Source of the DNA: Mycobacterium sp. Aquia_213
GTDB taxonomy: Bacteria > Actinomycetota > Actinomycetes > Mycobacteriales > Mycobacteriaceae
Assembly: GCF_026625985.1 (NCBI RefSeq)
Contig: NZ_CP113116.1
Location: forward strand, 1,364,001 to 1,428,000
Direction: 5' to 3'
DNA: 64,000 nucleotides
Shown: positions 55,552 through 64,000 of the stretch, piece by piece
Layout: each line of letters begins with the position of its first letter
Position numbering within the stretch: the stretch's first letter is position 1
Notes under the pieces: generated by a model
Told to the model about the DNA's origin: nothing
Seen by the model: the letters and a program-made list of their open reading frames with translations, nothing else
Database searches by the model: none
Made by a program: the position numbers and the translations under genes

Positions 55552-56448
55552 GTGACCGGGCACTATGGACGTGTGCAGTCAACTCTGTGCGGCCGACCCG
55601 TTGCGGGGGACCGCGCGCTGGTCATGGCGATCATCAACCGCACCCCGGACTCGTTCTTCGACAAGGGTGCGACCTTCAGCGACGAGGCGGCCAGGACCGC
55701 CGTCCACCGGGCCGTCGCCGACGGTGCCGACCTGATCGACGTGGGCGGCGTCAAGGCGGGCCCGGGCGAGCACGTCGACGCGAACATGGAGATCGCCCGG
55801 CTGGTGCCGTTCATCGAATGGCTGCGTGGCGCCTATCCCGACCAGCTGATCAGCGTCGACACCTGGCGCTCCGAAGTGGCCAGACTGGCCTGCGCGGCGG
55901 GCGCGGACGTGATCAACGACACCTGGGCCGGCGTCGACCCGGCCTTGCCGGAGGTCGCCGCGGAGCTCGGCGTGGGCCTGGTGTGTTCGCACACCGGCGG
56001 CGCGCGGCCGCGCACGCGGCCGTTCCGGGTGAGCTTCGGGACAACGACCCGCGGCGTGGTCGACGACGTGATTCGTCAGGTCACCGGGGCCGCCGAGCGC
56101 GCGGTCGCGGCCGGAGTGGCCCCCGACCGGGTGTTGATCGACCCGACGCATGACATGGGCAAGAACACCTTCCACGGGTTGGTTCTGTTGCGCCACGTGG
56201 GCGAACTTGTTAATACCGGATGGCCCGTGCTGATGGCTTTGAGCAACAAGGACTTCGTCGGGGAGACTCTGGGGGTGGAATTGACCGAACGGCTTGAGGG
56301 GACGCTGGCGGCGACCGCGCTGGCGGCGGCCGCCGGGGTGCGCGTGTTTCGGGTGCATCAGGTCGCGGCGACCCGACGGGTGCTGGAAATGGTCGCCTCG
56401 ATCCAGGGCACCCGCGCGCCGGCGCGCACGGTGAGGGGACTGGCATGA
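55552..56448 (+). CDS. folP2: Dihydropteroate synthase paralog FolP2
   Basis: A 298-aa TIM-barrel protein of the DHPS family (Rv1207). The strand-1 motif is NRTPDSFFDKG instead of NVTPDSFSDGG. The second loop is DVGGVKAGPGE instead of DIGGESTRPG. These changes fall in pterin and pABA sites, and mycobacterial FolP2 is reported not to replace FolP1. The gene overlaps gpgS by four bases, so a role in the glucosylglycerate/methylglucose lipopolysaccharide pathway is plausible but unproven. The start is GTG 55552. Confidence 0.9.
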   Translation: MTGHYGRVQSTLCGRPVAGDRALVMAIINRTPDSFFDKGATFSDEAARTAVHRAVADGADLIDVGGVKAGPGEHVDANMEIARLVPFIEWLRGAYPDQLISVDTWRSEVARLACAAGADVINDTWAGVDPALPEVAAELGVGLVCSHTGGARPRTRPFRVSFGTTTRGVVDDVIRQVTGAAERAVAAGVAPDRVLIDPTHDMGKNTFHGLVLLRHVGELVNTGWPVLMALSNKDFVGETLGVELTERLEGTLAATALAAAAGVRVFRVHQVAATRRVLEMVASIQGTRAPARTVRGLA

Positions 56449-57440
56449 CGGCATCGGAGTTGGTGGCCGGCGATCTCGCCGCCGGGGCCGTCGCGGCCCG
56501 GCCGGGCGACGTCTGGCTGTCCAGCCGCAGCTCGAGTCGTCCCGGCCGGACGCTGGCGCAACTGGAAGCGGCGAAGGCGGGGCGCACGATCTCGGTGGTG
56601 CTGCCGGCGCTCGACGAGGAAGCAACCATCGCCTCGGTGGTCGACAGCATTTCACCGCTGGTCGACGGGTTGGTCGACGAGCTGATCGTGCTGGACTCCG
56701 GCTCGACGGACGAGACCGAGATCCGCGCGATTGCCGCCGGCGCCCGCGTGATCAGCAGGGAACAGGCGCTGCCCGAGGTTGCGACCCGGTCCGGCAAGGG
56801 CGAGGCGTTGTGGCGCTCGCTCGCCGTGACCAGCGGCGACATCGTCGTTTTCATCGATTCCGACCTGGTCGACCCGCACCCGATGTTCGTGCCCTGGTTG
56901 GTTGACCCGCTGCTTACCGACGACGGCGTTCACCTGGTCAAGAGCTTCTACCGGCGGCCCCTGCTGGTCCGCGAGGCCGACGGTGTCGAAGACGAGGATG
57001 GCAGTGCGCAGTCCACCGGTGGGGGGCGGGTGACCGAGCTGGCCGCCCGGCCGTTGCTGGCGGCGCTGCGGCCCGAGCTGGGCTGCATATTGCAGCCGCT
57101 GGGCGGCGAATACGCGGCCAGCCGGGAACTGCTGAGTTCGCTGCCGTTCGCGCCGGGCTACGGCGTGGAGATCGGCCTGCTGATCGACACCTTCGACCGG
57201 TTGGGCCTGGACGCGATCGCCCAGGTCAATCTGGGTGTGCGGGCGCACCGCAACCGGCCGCTGGCCGAGCTGGGCGCGATGAGCCGCCAGGTGATCGCGA
57301 CCCTGCTCTCGCGCTGCGGCGTACCCGACTCCGGGGCTGGGTTGACCCAGTTCTTCGCCGACGGCGAGGGCTACACCCAGCACACCTGGCCGGTGTCGCT
57401 GGACGACCGGCCGCCGATGAACGGGGTTAGGCCCCGATAG
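56445..57440 (+). CDS. gpgS: Glucosyl-3-phosphoglycerate synthase
   Basis: A 331-aa GT81 glycosyltransferase (Rv1208). The sugar-nucleotide and metal motif is D138-S139-D140 (FIDSDLVDPHPMF). Other conserved blocks are VVLPALDEEATIASVVDSIS, VKSFYRRPL, EYAASRELLSSLPF and GYGVEIGLLIDTFDR. It joins glucose from UDP- or NDP-glucose to 3-phosphoglycerate, starting methylglucose lipopolysaccharide synthesis. ATG 56445 lies in the folP2 stop (ATGA). Confidence 0.95.
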   Translation: MTASELVAGDLAAGAVAARPGDVWLSSRSSSRPGRTLAQLEAAKAGRTISVVLPALDEEATIASVVDSISPLVDGLVDELIVLDSGSTDETEIRAIAAGARVISREQALPEVATRSGKGEALWRSLAVTSGDIVVFIDSDLVDPHPMFVPWLVDPLLTDDGVHLVKSFYRRPLLVREADGVEDEDGSAQSTGGGRVTELAARPLLAALRPELGCILQPLGGEYAASRELLSSLPFAPGYGVEIGLLIDTFDRLGLDAIAQVNLGVRAHRNRPLAELGAMSRQVIATLLSRCGVPDSGAGLTQFFADGEGYTQHTWPVSLDDRPPMNGVRPR

Positions 57441-57487
57441 GGCCCACGCTCGCTGTCCTGTCGGCGGTATAGGGCACTATCGATTCC

Positions 57488-57838
57488 GTGGCGTTGGTCT
57501 TGCTGTACATCGTGGTGTTGGTGCTGGTGGCGATCGTGCTGTTCGGCGCGGCGAGCCTGCTGTTCGGGCGGGGTGAGCAGTTGCCGCCCCTGCCGCGGGG
57601 GACGACGGCGACGGTGCTGCCCGCCTACGGCGTCACGGGCACCGACGTCGACGCGGTCAAGTTCACCCAGGTGTTGCGCGGCTACAAGACCAGCGAGGTG
57701 GACTGGGTGCTGGACCGGCTGGCGCGCGAGCTCGAGGCGTTGCGGGGTCAGCTGGCGGCGGTCAACGCGGCCGGAAAGGACGCGGACACCGCCGACGTGG
57801 GCAACGGCGAGGACGCCCCGGGCGAGGATCCGGCGTGA
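57488..57838 (+). CDS. DivIVA-domain membrane protein (Rv1209-like)
   Basis: A 116-aa protein from GTG 57488. It has one N-terminal membrane helix (VLLYIVVLVLVAIVLFGAAS) and a DivIVA-like segment (YGVTGTDVDAVKFTQVLRGY then KTSEVDWVLDRLARELEALR) with coiled-coil character. An acidic tail follows. It is probably a small scaffold at the cell membrane. It overlaps tagA by four bases. Confidence 0.85.
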   Translation: MALVLLYIVVLVLVAIVLFGAASLLFGRGEQLPPLPRGTTATVLPAYGVTGTDVDAVKFTQVLRGYKTSEVDWVLDRLARELEALRGQLAAVNAAGKDADTADVGNGEDAPGEDPA

Positions 57839-58413
57839 CCGATGACGGGCTGATTCGCTGCGGCTGGGCGGTGGGCCAGCCCGGGCCCGACTTCGACCTG
57901 TACCGCGACTATCACGACGAGGAGTGGGGCCGCCCGCTGCGCGGCCGGGTGGCGCTGTTCGAGCGGATGAGCCTGGAGGCCTTTCAGAGCGGCCTGTCCT
58001 GGTTGACGATCCTGCGCAAACGGGAGAATTTCCGGCGGGCCTTCTCCGGGTTCGACATCGAAAAGGTGGCGCGCTTTACCGACGCCGATGTGCAACGGCT
58101 GATGGCCGACGCCGGCATCGTCCGCAACCGGGCCAAGATCGACGCGACGATTGCCAACGCGCGCGCGGCGGCGGAAATGGGAACGTCGGAAGATCTGTCC
58201 GACCTGCTGTGGTCGTTCGCGCCGCCGTCGCGGCCCCGTCCCGCCGACGGATCCGAAATCCCTTCCGCTACCGACGAATCCAAGGCCATGGCGAAGGAAC
58301 TTAAACGGCGCGGATTTCGCTTCGTGGGCCCCACTACCGCGTATGCGCTGATGCAGGCGACCGGGATGGTCGACGACCACGTCCGTGATTGCTGGGTCCC
58401 CTCGCCTCGATGA
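57835..58413 (+). CDS. tagA: DNA-3-methyladenine glycosylase I
   Basis: A 192-aa Tag-family base-excision glycosylase (Rv1210). RCGWAVGQPGPDFDLYRDYH then DEEWGRPL is the family opening, QSGLSWLTILRKRENFRRAF the helical core, and GFRFVGPTTAYALMQATGMV then DDHVRDCW the C-terminal zinc and DNA-contact part. It removes 3-methyladenine from DNA. It overlaps the DivIVA-domain gene, linking repair to that small operon only by position. Confidence 0.94.
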   Translation: MTDDGLIRCGWAVGQPGPDFDLYRDYHDEEWGRPLRGRVALFERMSLEAFQSGLSWLTILRKRENFRRAFSGFDIEKVARFTDADVQRLMADAGIVRNRAKIDATIANARAAAEMGTSEDLSDLLWSFAPPSRPRPADGSEIPSATDESKAMAKELKRRGFRFVGPTTAYALMQATGMVDDHVRDCWVPSPR

Positions 58414-58626
58414 GGGCCCGGGCGATGGGCCCGGCAAACCAGGCTCCCCAGCCCCGGAACGGGCTCTAGAGACGGGTGTTGTGCATTTAGCGACCGCAAT
58501 AAGGAACAATGGGGGAGTGATTTGGCAGTTCAATGTCGGGTATGGCTGGAAATCCGCTGGCGGGGCTAGCTCGCCGCCGACCAGGCTCGCGAGGACGGGC
58601 CAACTCGAATCTGGAGGGAGCACTCG

Positions 58627-58794
58627 ATGGCGGCGATGAAGCCCCGGACCGGAGACGGTCCTCTGGAAGCAACTAAGGAGGGGCGCGGCATCGTAATGCG
58701 GGTACCACTTGAAGGTGGTGGCCGTCTCGTCGTCGAGTTGACACCCGACGAAGCCGCCGCCCTGGGCGACGAACTCAAAGGCGTCACCAGCTAG
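58627..58794 (+). CDS. DUF3117 small protein (Rv1211-like)
   Basis: A 55-aa protein with an excellent GGAGGG ribosome site eight bases before ATG 58627. The sequence opens MAAMKPRTGDGPLEATKEGR and ends GVTS, matching the highly conserved actinobacterial DUF3117 family. It is transcribed from its own promoter in the 213-base gap after tagA, and converges with glgM. Its function is not settled. Rv1211 has been described as calmodulin-like. Confidence 0.9.
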   Translation: MAAMKPRTGDGPLEATKEGRGIVMRVPLEGGGRLVVELTPDEAAALGDELKGVTS

Positions 58795-58816
58795 TCCGCC
58801 AAGGTGTCGGGGGCAG

Positions 58817-59980
58817 CTAAGAACACACCTTCCGGTAGATCTCTAGCGTCTGCTCAGCGACGTGCGCCCAGGAGAATTCCTCGATGCAACGCTGGCGTCC
58901 GGCGCGACCGTAGCGCTCGGCTTTTGCCGGGTCCGCGACGAGTTCATTGACCGCTTCAGCCAATCTCGCCTGATATCCGCTTCCGTCGTCGGCGTCGTAA
59001 TGCACCAGCGAGCCGGTGACTCCGTCGACGACCACCTCCGGAATTCCGCCCACGTCGGAGGCCACCACCGCGGTTGCACAGGCCATCGCCTCCAGGTTCA
59101 CGATGCCCAACGGCTCGTACACCGACGAGCACACGAAAACTGTCGCCGCCGAAAGTATTTCGCGCAGTTCCCCGATGGGCAGCATTTCCCGGATCCAGAA
59201 CACGCCGGTGCGGGCGCGGGCGAGCTCGTCTACCGCGGCGCGTACTTCGTCGGCGATCTCCGGAGTATCGGGAGCGCCGGCGCACAAGACCAATTGCACG
59301 TCCGGGCTGAAGTGGTGCGCGGCAGCGACCAGGTGACCGACGCCCTTCTGCCGGGTGATCCGCCCGACGAATGCCACCATCGGCCGGTTCGGATCGACGC
59401 CGAGCTCGGCCAGCACCGACCCGGAGTCCACCGGCCCGGCCGGATGCCATACGTCGGTATCGACCCCATTGCGGATGACGTGCACCTGGCTGGGATCCAG
59501 CGTGGGGTAGACACGCAGCACGTCTTCGCGCATCCCGGCGCTCACCGCGATCACGGCATCGGCTGCCAGTATCGCGGTGCGCTCCACCCACGTCGAGACC
59601 CGGTAGCCGCCGCCGAGTTGTTCGGCCTTCCACGGCCGCAGCGGTTCCAGTGAGTGGGCGGTCAGAATGTGGGGGATGTCGTAGAGCAACGCGGTCAGGT
59701 GCCCGGCCATGCCGGTGTACCAGGTGTGCGAATGCACGACCGTCGCCTCGGCTGCGGCGTTGGCCATCACCAGATCCGTGGACAGCGTGGACAACGCGGC
59801 GTTGGCATTCTGGATCCGTGGGTCGGGCTGATGCGCGATAGCACCCGGGCGTGGTGCGCCCATGCAGTGCACGTCGACCGTGCACAGTCGGCGCAGTTGG
59901 GCGACGAGCTCGGTGACGTGTACGCCGGCTCCCCCGTAGACGTCTGGTGGGTACTCCCGAGTCATCATCGCCACCCGCAT
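58817..59980 (-). CDS. glgM: Alpha-maltose-1-phosphate synthase GlgM (annotated GlgA)
   Basis: A 387-aa GT4/GT5-like glycosyltransferase (Rv1212c, same length). Blocks are MMTREYPPDVYGGAGVHVTE, VVHSHTWYTG, FVGRITRQKGVGHLV and the nucleotide-sugar site SSVYEPLGIVNLEAMACATA. It joins ADP-glucose to glucose-1-phosphate, giving maltose-1-phosphate for the GlgE alpha-glucan route. ATG 59980 is used; the frame is open to 60076. It is divergent from glgC, which makes its donor. Confidence 0.94.
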   Translation of the reverse strand: MRVAMMTREYPPDVYGGAGVHVTELVAQLRRLCTVDVHCMGAPRPGAIAHQPDPRIQNANAALSTLSTDLVMANAAAEATVVHSHTWYTGMAGHLTALLYDIPHILTAHSLEPLRPWKAEQLGGGYRVSTWVERTAILAADAVIAVSAGMREDVLRVYPTLDPSQVHVIRNGVDTDVWHPAGPVDSGSVLAELGVDPNRPMVAFVGRITRQKGVGHLVAAAHHFSPDVQLVLCAGAPDTPEIADEVRAAVDELARARTGVFWIREMLPIGELREILSAATVFVCSSVYEPLGIVNLEAMACATAVVASDVGGIPEVVVDGVTGSLVHYDADDGSGYQARLAEAVNELVADPAKAERYGRAGRQRCIEEFSWAHVAEQTLEIYRKVCS

Positions 59981-60196
59981 ACACCGCACCGTAGTTTGCT
60001 TGCGACGCCGCTCGCGAGTCGGATGGAAAAGCCGCTGGTGAATTCCGCGGCGACGCCGCCGCGCGCCGGGCGGCACAATGGATTACGGTGAGCGGCGCGT
60101 CAAGTTTGCCAAATACCTTGACGGACAGCCCGTCAGAACGGCGGCCGGGGGGATTCCCCCTGGCAGCGGTTTGCGGCGGCCGATAGGTTTGGAGCC

Positions 60197-61411
60197 ATGA
60201 GGGAAGCACCACACGTGCTGGGCATCGTCCTGGCCGGCGGTGAGGGCAAGCGGCTGTATCCGCTCACCGCGGACCGGGCCAAGCCCGCAGTTCCCTTCGG
60301 GGGCGCCTATCGCCTGATCGACTTCGTGCTTTCCAACCTCGTCAATGCGCGTTATCTGAGGATCTGCGTTCTCACGCAATACAAGTCGCATTCACTTGAC
60401 CGACACATTTCGCAGAACTGGCGGTTGTCCGGTCTCGCCGGCGAGTACATCACCCCGGTGCCGGCGCAGCAGCGCCTGGGCCCGCGCTGGTACACCGGCT
60501 CCGCCGACGCGATCTATCAATCCCTGAACCTGATCTATGACGAAGACCCCGACTACATAGTGGTTTTCGGCGCCGACCACGTGTACCGGATGGACCCCGA
60601 GCAGATGGTCCACTTCCACATCAACAGCGGGGCCGGCGCCACCGTCGCGGGCATCCGGGTGCCGCGCACCGAGGCCTCGGCGTTCGGTTGCATCGACTCC
60701 GACGACTCCGGCCGGATCCGCAGTTTCGTGGAGAAGCCGCTCGAGCCGCCGGGCACCCACGATGACCCGGAGACCACGTTCGCCTCGATGGGCAATTACA
60801 TCTTCACCACCAAGGTGCTCGTCGATGCGATCCGCGCCGACGCCGACGACGACCACTCCGATCACGACATGGGCGGCGACATCATCCCGCGATTGGTGAG
60901 TGACGGGATGGCCGCGGTCTACGACTTCAACGACAACGAGGTTCCCGGCGCCACCGACCGCGACCGGGCCTACTGGCGCGACGTCGGGACGCTGGACGCG
61001 TTCTACGACGCGCACATGGACCTGGTGTCGGTGCACCCCGTCTTCAACCTGTACAACCAGCGCTGGCCGATTCGCGGCGCCACGGAGAACCTGGCGCCGG
61101 CGAAGTTCGTCAACGGTGGCTCCGCCCAGGAGTCGGTGGTGGGTGCGGGCAGCATCATCTCGGCGGCGTCGGTACGCAACTCGGTGCTGTCGTCGAACGT
61201 GGTGGTCGACGACGGAGCGATCGTCGAGGGCAGCGTGATCATGCCGGGCGTCCGGGTCGGCCGCGGCGCGGTGGTCCGTCACGCGATCCTGGACAAGAAC
61301 GTCGTGATCGGTCCCGGCGAAATGGTCGGGGTGGATCTGGAAAAGGACCGGGAACGCTTCGCGATCAGCGCCGGCGGCGTGGTCGCGGTGGGCAAAGGCG
61401 TCTGGGTCTAG
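60197..61411 (+). CDS. glgC: Glucose-1-phosphate adenylyltransferase
   Basis: A 404-aa ADP-glucose pyrophosphorylase (Rv1213, same length). The N-terminal nucleotidyl motif is GIVLAGGEGKRLYPLTADRA, FGADHVYRMDPEQM follows, and the end is a beta-helix (GAIVEGSVIMPGVRVGRGAV). It supplies ADP-glucose for GlgM and glycogen or capsular glucan synthesis. ATG 60197 is 216 bases from the divergent glgM start. Confidence 0.96.
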   Translation: MREAPHVLGIVLAGGEGKRLYPLTADRAKPAVPFGGAYRLIDFVLSNLVNARYLRICVLTQYKSHSLDRHISQNWRLSGLAGEYITPVPAQQRLGPRWYTGSADAIYQSLNLIYDEDPDYIVVFGADHVYRMDPEQMVHFHINSGAGATVAGIRVPRTEASAFGCIDSDDSGRIRSFVEKPLEPPGTHDDPETTFASMGNYIFTTKVLVDAIRADADDDHSDHDMGGDIIPRLVSDGMAAVYDFNDNEVPGATDRDRAYWRDVGTLDAFYDAHMDLVSVHPVFNLYNQRWPIRGATENLAPAKFVNGGSAQESVVGAGSIISAASVRNSVLSSNVVVDDGAIVEGSVIMPGVRVGRGAVVRHAILDKNVVIGPGEMVGVDLEKDRERFAISAGGVVAVGKGVWV

Positions 61412-61419
61412 CTGCCCGG

Positions 61420-62094
61420 CTACCAGACGTAGGGCAGTAGCCGATAGCGCACCTGCTGCGCGTACTCGGGGTATCCGGCCAATTCACCGATGAGCATTTT
61501 TTCCTCGTCGCGAATCCGGAACACGAGTGCCAGCAGGCTCGGAATGACGAGGCAAAGCCCCCAATACGAGCCCAGCGCCAACGGGACACCGATCATCATG
61601 ATCACGCTTCCGAAATACATCGGGTGCCGGACGAGTCCGTAGACACCGCTGGAGACCAGGCGCTGGCCGCTCTCCACGGTGATGGTGGAAGCCGCGTAGC
61701 CGTTTTGCACCACGACCAGCATGCCGATCCCGAGTCCGATCAGCACCAGCACGTCACCGAGCACGCAGACCCATCCGGGTGGATGTGACCAGCCCATCCG
61801 ATGATCGAAGGCGCTGACCACCAGCATCGCGACGAGTCCGGTGAACATGCCGGTCATCACGATCTTCTGCAACGGTCGGGCTTCGGCCTGGGGGCCGCCG
61901 TGCATCCGGCGTTCCAGCGCCGCGGGGTTGGTGCGGGCCAGGTAGGCGCTCGGCAAGATCGTCGCCACCATCGAGGTCGCGATAAAAACCCAAGCCTGCC
62001 AGTAGTTGAGCGTGCCGGCCGGCAGGAACAGCAGCACGCCCAGCACGGCCAATCCGAACAGCGACGATGCCGTCGCTCGAACACCGGTGTTCAT
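61420..62094 (-). CDS. Isoprenylcysteine-methyltransferase-like membrane protein (Rv1216c-like)
   Basis: A 224-aa integral membrane protein with five or six helices and the ICMT/PEMT-type C-terminal signature RHPMYFGSVIMMIGVPLALG followed by RIRDEEKMLIGELAGYPEYA. Members methylate lipids or prenyl groups with SAM, but this one's substrate is unknown. ATG 62094 overlaps the ABC permease stop by four bases, so it is the last gene of the exporter operon. It converges with glgC. Confidence 0.85.
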   Translation of the reverse strand: MNTGVRATASSLFGLAVLGVLLFLPAGTLNYWQAWVFIATSMVATILPSAYLARTNPAALERRMHGGPQAEARPLQKIVMTGMFTGLVAMLVVSAFDHRMGWSHPPGWVCVLGDVLVLIGLGIGMLVVVQNGYAASTITVESGQRLVSSGVYGLVRHPMYFGSVIMMIGVPLALGSYWGLCLVIPSLLALVFRIRDEEKMLIGELAGYPEYAQQVRYRLLPYVW

Positions 62095-63722
62095 GGGCGC
62101 AGATCCCGTCGCCGGAATGCCATGGCCCCCAATACGATCAGTGCGGCGTCGATGATCAGCAACCACAGCAGCGGCACGGCGGTGAAGCTGTCGCCGACCC
62201 GCGGAACGTGCGCGAAGGGCTCGAGATCAAGGACCCACTGCGGGAAGCCCGCCAACGAACCGATCAGGTACAAGGCGATGAACCCGATCAGTACGCCCCA
62301 CGCCGCCGGCGTGAAACGCGGTGCGAGACCGAACAATGCGATCGTGACGGCCGACGCCAGCCAGATGGCCGGCAACTGTGCGGCAGCGGTGCCGATCACG
62401 ATGGCCATCTTGCCGCCGACGTCGCCGGCCGCGACGCCGTAGAGCAGCCCGCCCGCCGCCCCGGCGGCCAGCATCGCCACCGCCGACCCGAGCAGAGCGG
62501 CCACTAAATGGCTTGCCAGCCAACGATTTCGGGAAACCGCCCCGGCCAGCACCGTTTCCGCGCGCAGACCGGATTCTTCCTGGTGCGGTCGCAGGGTGAG
62601 CGAGACGGCAAACGCGGATGCCACCATGCCCATCATGTTGAACGCCACCGCGATGAAGGCCTCCTCCAGCACGGAGGTACCGCCCATCCGCGTGACGATG
62701 TCGCGTGCCACGCCGCCGCTGATTTCGTCGCCGATGCCATGCGCCACGCTGCCCATCACCAGGCCGTACAGGCACAGGCCCACCGTCCACAGCAGCAGCG
62801 CGCCGCGGTCCAGCCGCCACGCCAGCCCGAACACGTTGCTCAACGCTCGCGCGGCGCCGGCCGGCCCGGCTCGCTCGGCGACGAGTCCCGCGCCGACGTC
62901 GCGGCCGGCCAGCAGCCGATACGCCACGGCGGCCAGCACGGTCGCAGTGACCAGATGCAGCAGCAGCACCCACCAGTGATCGCCCGCGTAGGGCCGCACC
63001 TGCAGCGACCAGCCCAGCGGCGAGAACGACGACAGCGTGCCGGAGCTGGCATCGCCGATCGCGCGCAGCGTGAACGCGGCTCCCAGCACCGCGAAGGCGG
63101 CACCGCGAGCGAATCGTGCGCTCGCCGACAGCTGCGCGGTCACCGCGGCCACCGCCGTGAACACCACGCCGGAACCGGCCAGCGCGGCACCGAATGCCAG
63201 CGATCCGCCCGCCGGGACGTTGGTGGAGAGCAATCCCGCCGCGCCGATCGCGCCGGTCGCGATCGAGGCCCCGAACGACAGGATCAGCGCCGCGGTCAGG
63301 CTCGCGTACCGTCCCACCCCGGTCGAGTCCACCAGTTCGGTCCGGCCGCTTTCCTCGTCGGCGCGGGTGTGCCGGATCACCGTCAAAATGACGGCGACGG
63401 CGATCAGCACGTGGAACATCCCGGCCTTCCAAAGGCCCACCGCGCCAAGGCTGTCGTTGTAGACCTGCCCATAGAGGGCGCGCTGTGCCGGGCTGGCCAT
63501 GATGGTCGCCGCGAATCCGGCGCGGGCGGCCTGGGTGGCATAGACCTTCTCGATACTTCCGATGTAGACCGTCGCCAACGGGAGCGATAGCAGCAGAACC
63601 CACAACGGCATCGAGATCCGGTCGCGGCGCAGATAGAGGCGCAGCATGCTCAGCGTTCCGGTGAAATTCGAACCTCGGTGCGGGGCAAAGCGTCCCGGGC
63701 GTTCCAGGGTTGCGGTGCTCAT
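62091..63722 (-). CDS. ABC exporter permease, tetronasin/multidrug type (Rv1217c-like)
   Basis: A 543-aa permease with about 12 membrane helices in two similar halves. It starts MSTATLERPGRFAPHRGSNF, with short loops such as HTRADEESGRTELVDSTGVG and SLTLRPHQEESGLRAETVLA, the 'EE(S/E)GR' loop typical of ABC-2 antibiotic exporters. Length matches Rv1217c (548 aa). It pairs with the ATPase whose stop overlaps its start (TAATG). The pair is linked to drug efflux in M. tuberculosis. Confidence 0.92.
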   Translation of the reverse strand: MSTATLERPGRFAPHRGSNFTGTLSMLRLYLRRDRISMPLWVLLLSLPLATVYIGSIEKVYATQAARAGFAATIMASPAQRALYGQVYNDSLGAVGLWKAGMFHVLIAVAVILTVIRHTRADEESGRTELVDSTGVGRYASLTAALILSFGASIATGAIGAAGLLSTNVPAGGSLAFGAALAGSGVVFTAVAAVTAQLSASARFARGAAFAVLGAAFTLRAIGDASSGTLSSFSPLGWSLQVRPYAGDHWWVLLLHLVTATVLAAVAYRLLAGRDVGAGLVAERAGPAGAARALSNVFGLAWRLDRGALLLWTVGLCLYGLVMGSVAHGIGDEISGGVARDIVTRMGGTSVLEEAFIAVAFNMMGMVASAFAVSLTLRPHQEESGLRAETVLAGAVSRNRWLASHLVAALLGSAVAMLAAGAAGGLLYGVAAGDVGGKMAIVIGTAAAQLPAIWLASAVTIALFGLAPRFTPAAWGVLIGFIALYLIGSLAGFPQWVLDLEPFAHVPRVGDSFTAVPLLWLLIIDAALIVLGAMAFRRRDLRP

Positions 63723-64000
63723 TATGCCGAGACCTTCTTGTCGCTGCGTCCGGTGTCGTAGTGGCGCAGGAAGAGCTCCTCGAGCGTCGGTGGCTGGCTG
63801 ACCAGGCTGCGCACCCCGGCGTCGCCCAGCACCCGGATGAGTTCGCCGAGGCTGTTGCTGTCGACCTGCGCACGCAGCGTGTTGCCGACGACGCTGATGT
63901 CCTCGACTCCCTTGATTCGGGTGAGATCGCCCGGATCGCCGATCATTTCGGCCTTGATGGAGGTACGGCTGAGATGCCGCATCGAGTCCAGCGAACCGCT
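63722..64000 (-). CDS. ABC transporter ATPase C-terminal part (Rv1218c-like), cut by window end
   Basis: Only the last ~92 residues are inside the window. They read SMRHLSRTSIKAEMIGDPGD through TLEELFLRHYDTG and end DKKVSA, the regulatory C-terminal domain typical of antibiotic-export ATPases. Walker and signature motifs lie beyond 64000. The TAA stop shares its last base with the permease ATG. Confidence 0.85.
   Translation of the reverse strand, partial: SGSLDSMRHLSRTSIKAEMIGDPGDLTRIKGVEDISVVGNTLRAQVDSNSLGELIRVLGDAGVRSLVSQPPTLEELFLRHYDTGRSDKKVSA

Noticed and set aside
58414..58626. Possible small RNA before the DUF3117 gene
   Set aside because: AT-richer promoter-like sequence is present, but no convincing terminator or stem. 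Most simply it is the 5' leader of the small gene.

Overview
The window is high-GC, densely packed mycobacterial chromosome. Gene content and order match the Mycobacterium tuberculosis Rv1159A-Rv1218c segment as I remember it (phhB, mutT2, typA, lpqW, mshB, fbiC, TB8.4, fdxC, Rv1178, Rv1186c, rocA, putB, Rv1191, fadD36, Rv1200, dapD, dapE, Rv1204c, Rv1205, fadD6, folP2, gpgS, tagA, Rv1211, glgM, glgC, Rv1216c-Rv1218c). Several blocks differ: PE12, fadH and the PE13/PPE18/esxK/esxL-IS1081 block are missing, and extra accessory blocks are present. This points to a non-tuberculosis-complex, probably slow-growing Mycobacterium. The species is not determined. I saw no rRNA, tRNA, CRISPR array or intact insertion sequence.

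Layout. 1-4.1 kb: 5' part of a pterin dehydratase gene, a mycolate cyclopropane-synthase-like methyltransferase, an F420-type oxidoreductase, mutT2 and a membrane diguanylate cyclase. 4.1-14 kb: typA, lpqW, a TetR regulator, mshB (mycothiol), a small-ORF/membrane pair, fbiC (F420), an MDMPI-type enzyme and secreted TB8.4. 14.4-19.7 kb: fdxC-dapC, a KimA-like permease with an added OB-fold, and a LipC-like esterase. 19.7-25.4 kb (minus strand): a GAP-like membrane protein, a YeiH-type exporter with a 38-aa leader membrane peptide, and a sulfation operon stf0-cysD-cysNC. 25.4-28.1 kb: a 13E12-type HNH gene, a DUF2834 membrane protein and a proline-rich secreted protein. 28.2-32.5 kb: a PucR regulator divergent from the proline catabolic pair pruA-putB.

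32.6-44.4 kb is the most interesting part. An eight-gene minus-strand operon (P450, FadE29-like, MaoC, DUF35, FadE28-like, MaoC, Ltp2-like aldolase, TetR) reproduces the composition and order of the igr cholesterol side-chain operon. Opposite it lie an aldehyde dehydrogenase and a two-domain CoA-transferase, and a second paralogous P450 closes the block. Together these can be read as a route from a branched alkyl terminus through alcohol/aldehyde, acid, acyl-CoA, enoyl-CoA and hydroxyacyl-CoA to aldol cleavage.

44.5-64 kb returns to core genes: an alpha/beta hydrolase, fadD36, an MHS-family transporter, dapD and dapE (lysine/peptidoglycan), a STAND-like ATPase, a LOG protein, fadD6, folP2-gpgS (methylglucose lipopolysaccharide initiation), tagA, a DUF3117 peptide, glgM/glgC (alpha-glucan) and the Rv1216c-Rv1218c ABC exporter operon, whose ATPase is cut by the window end.
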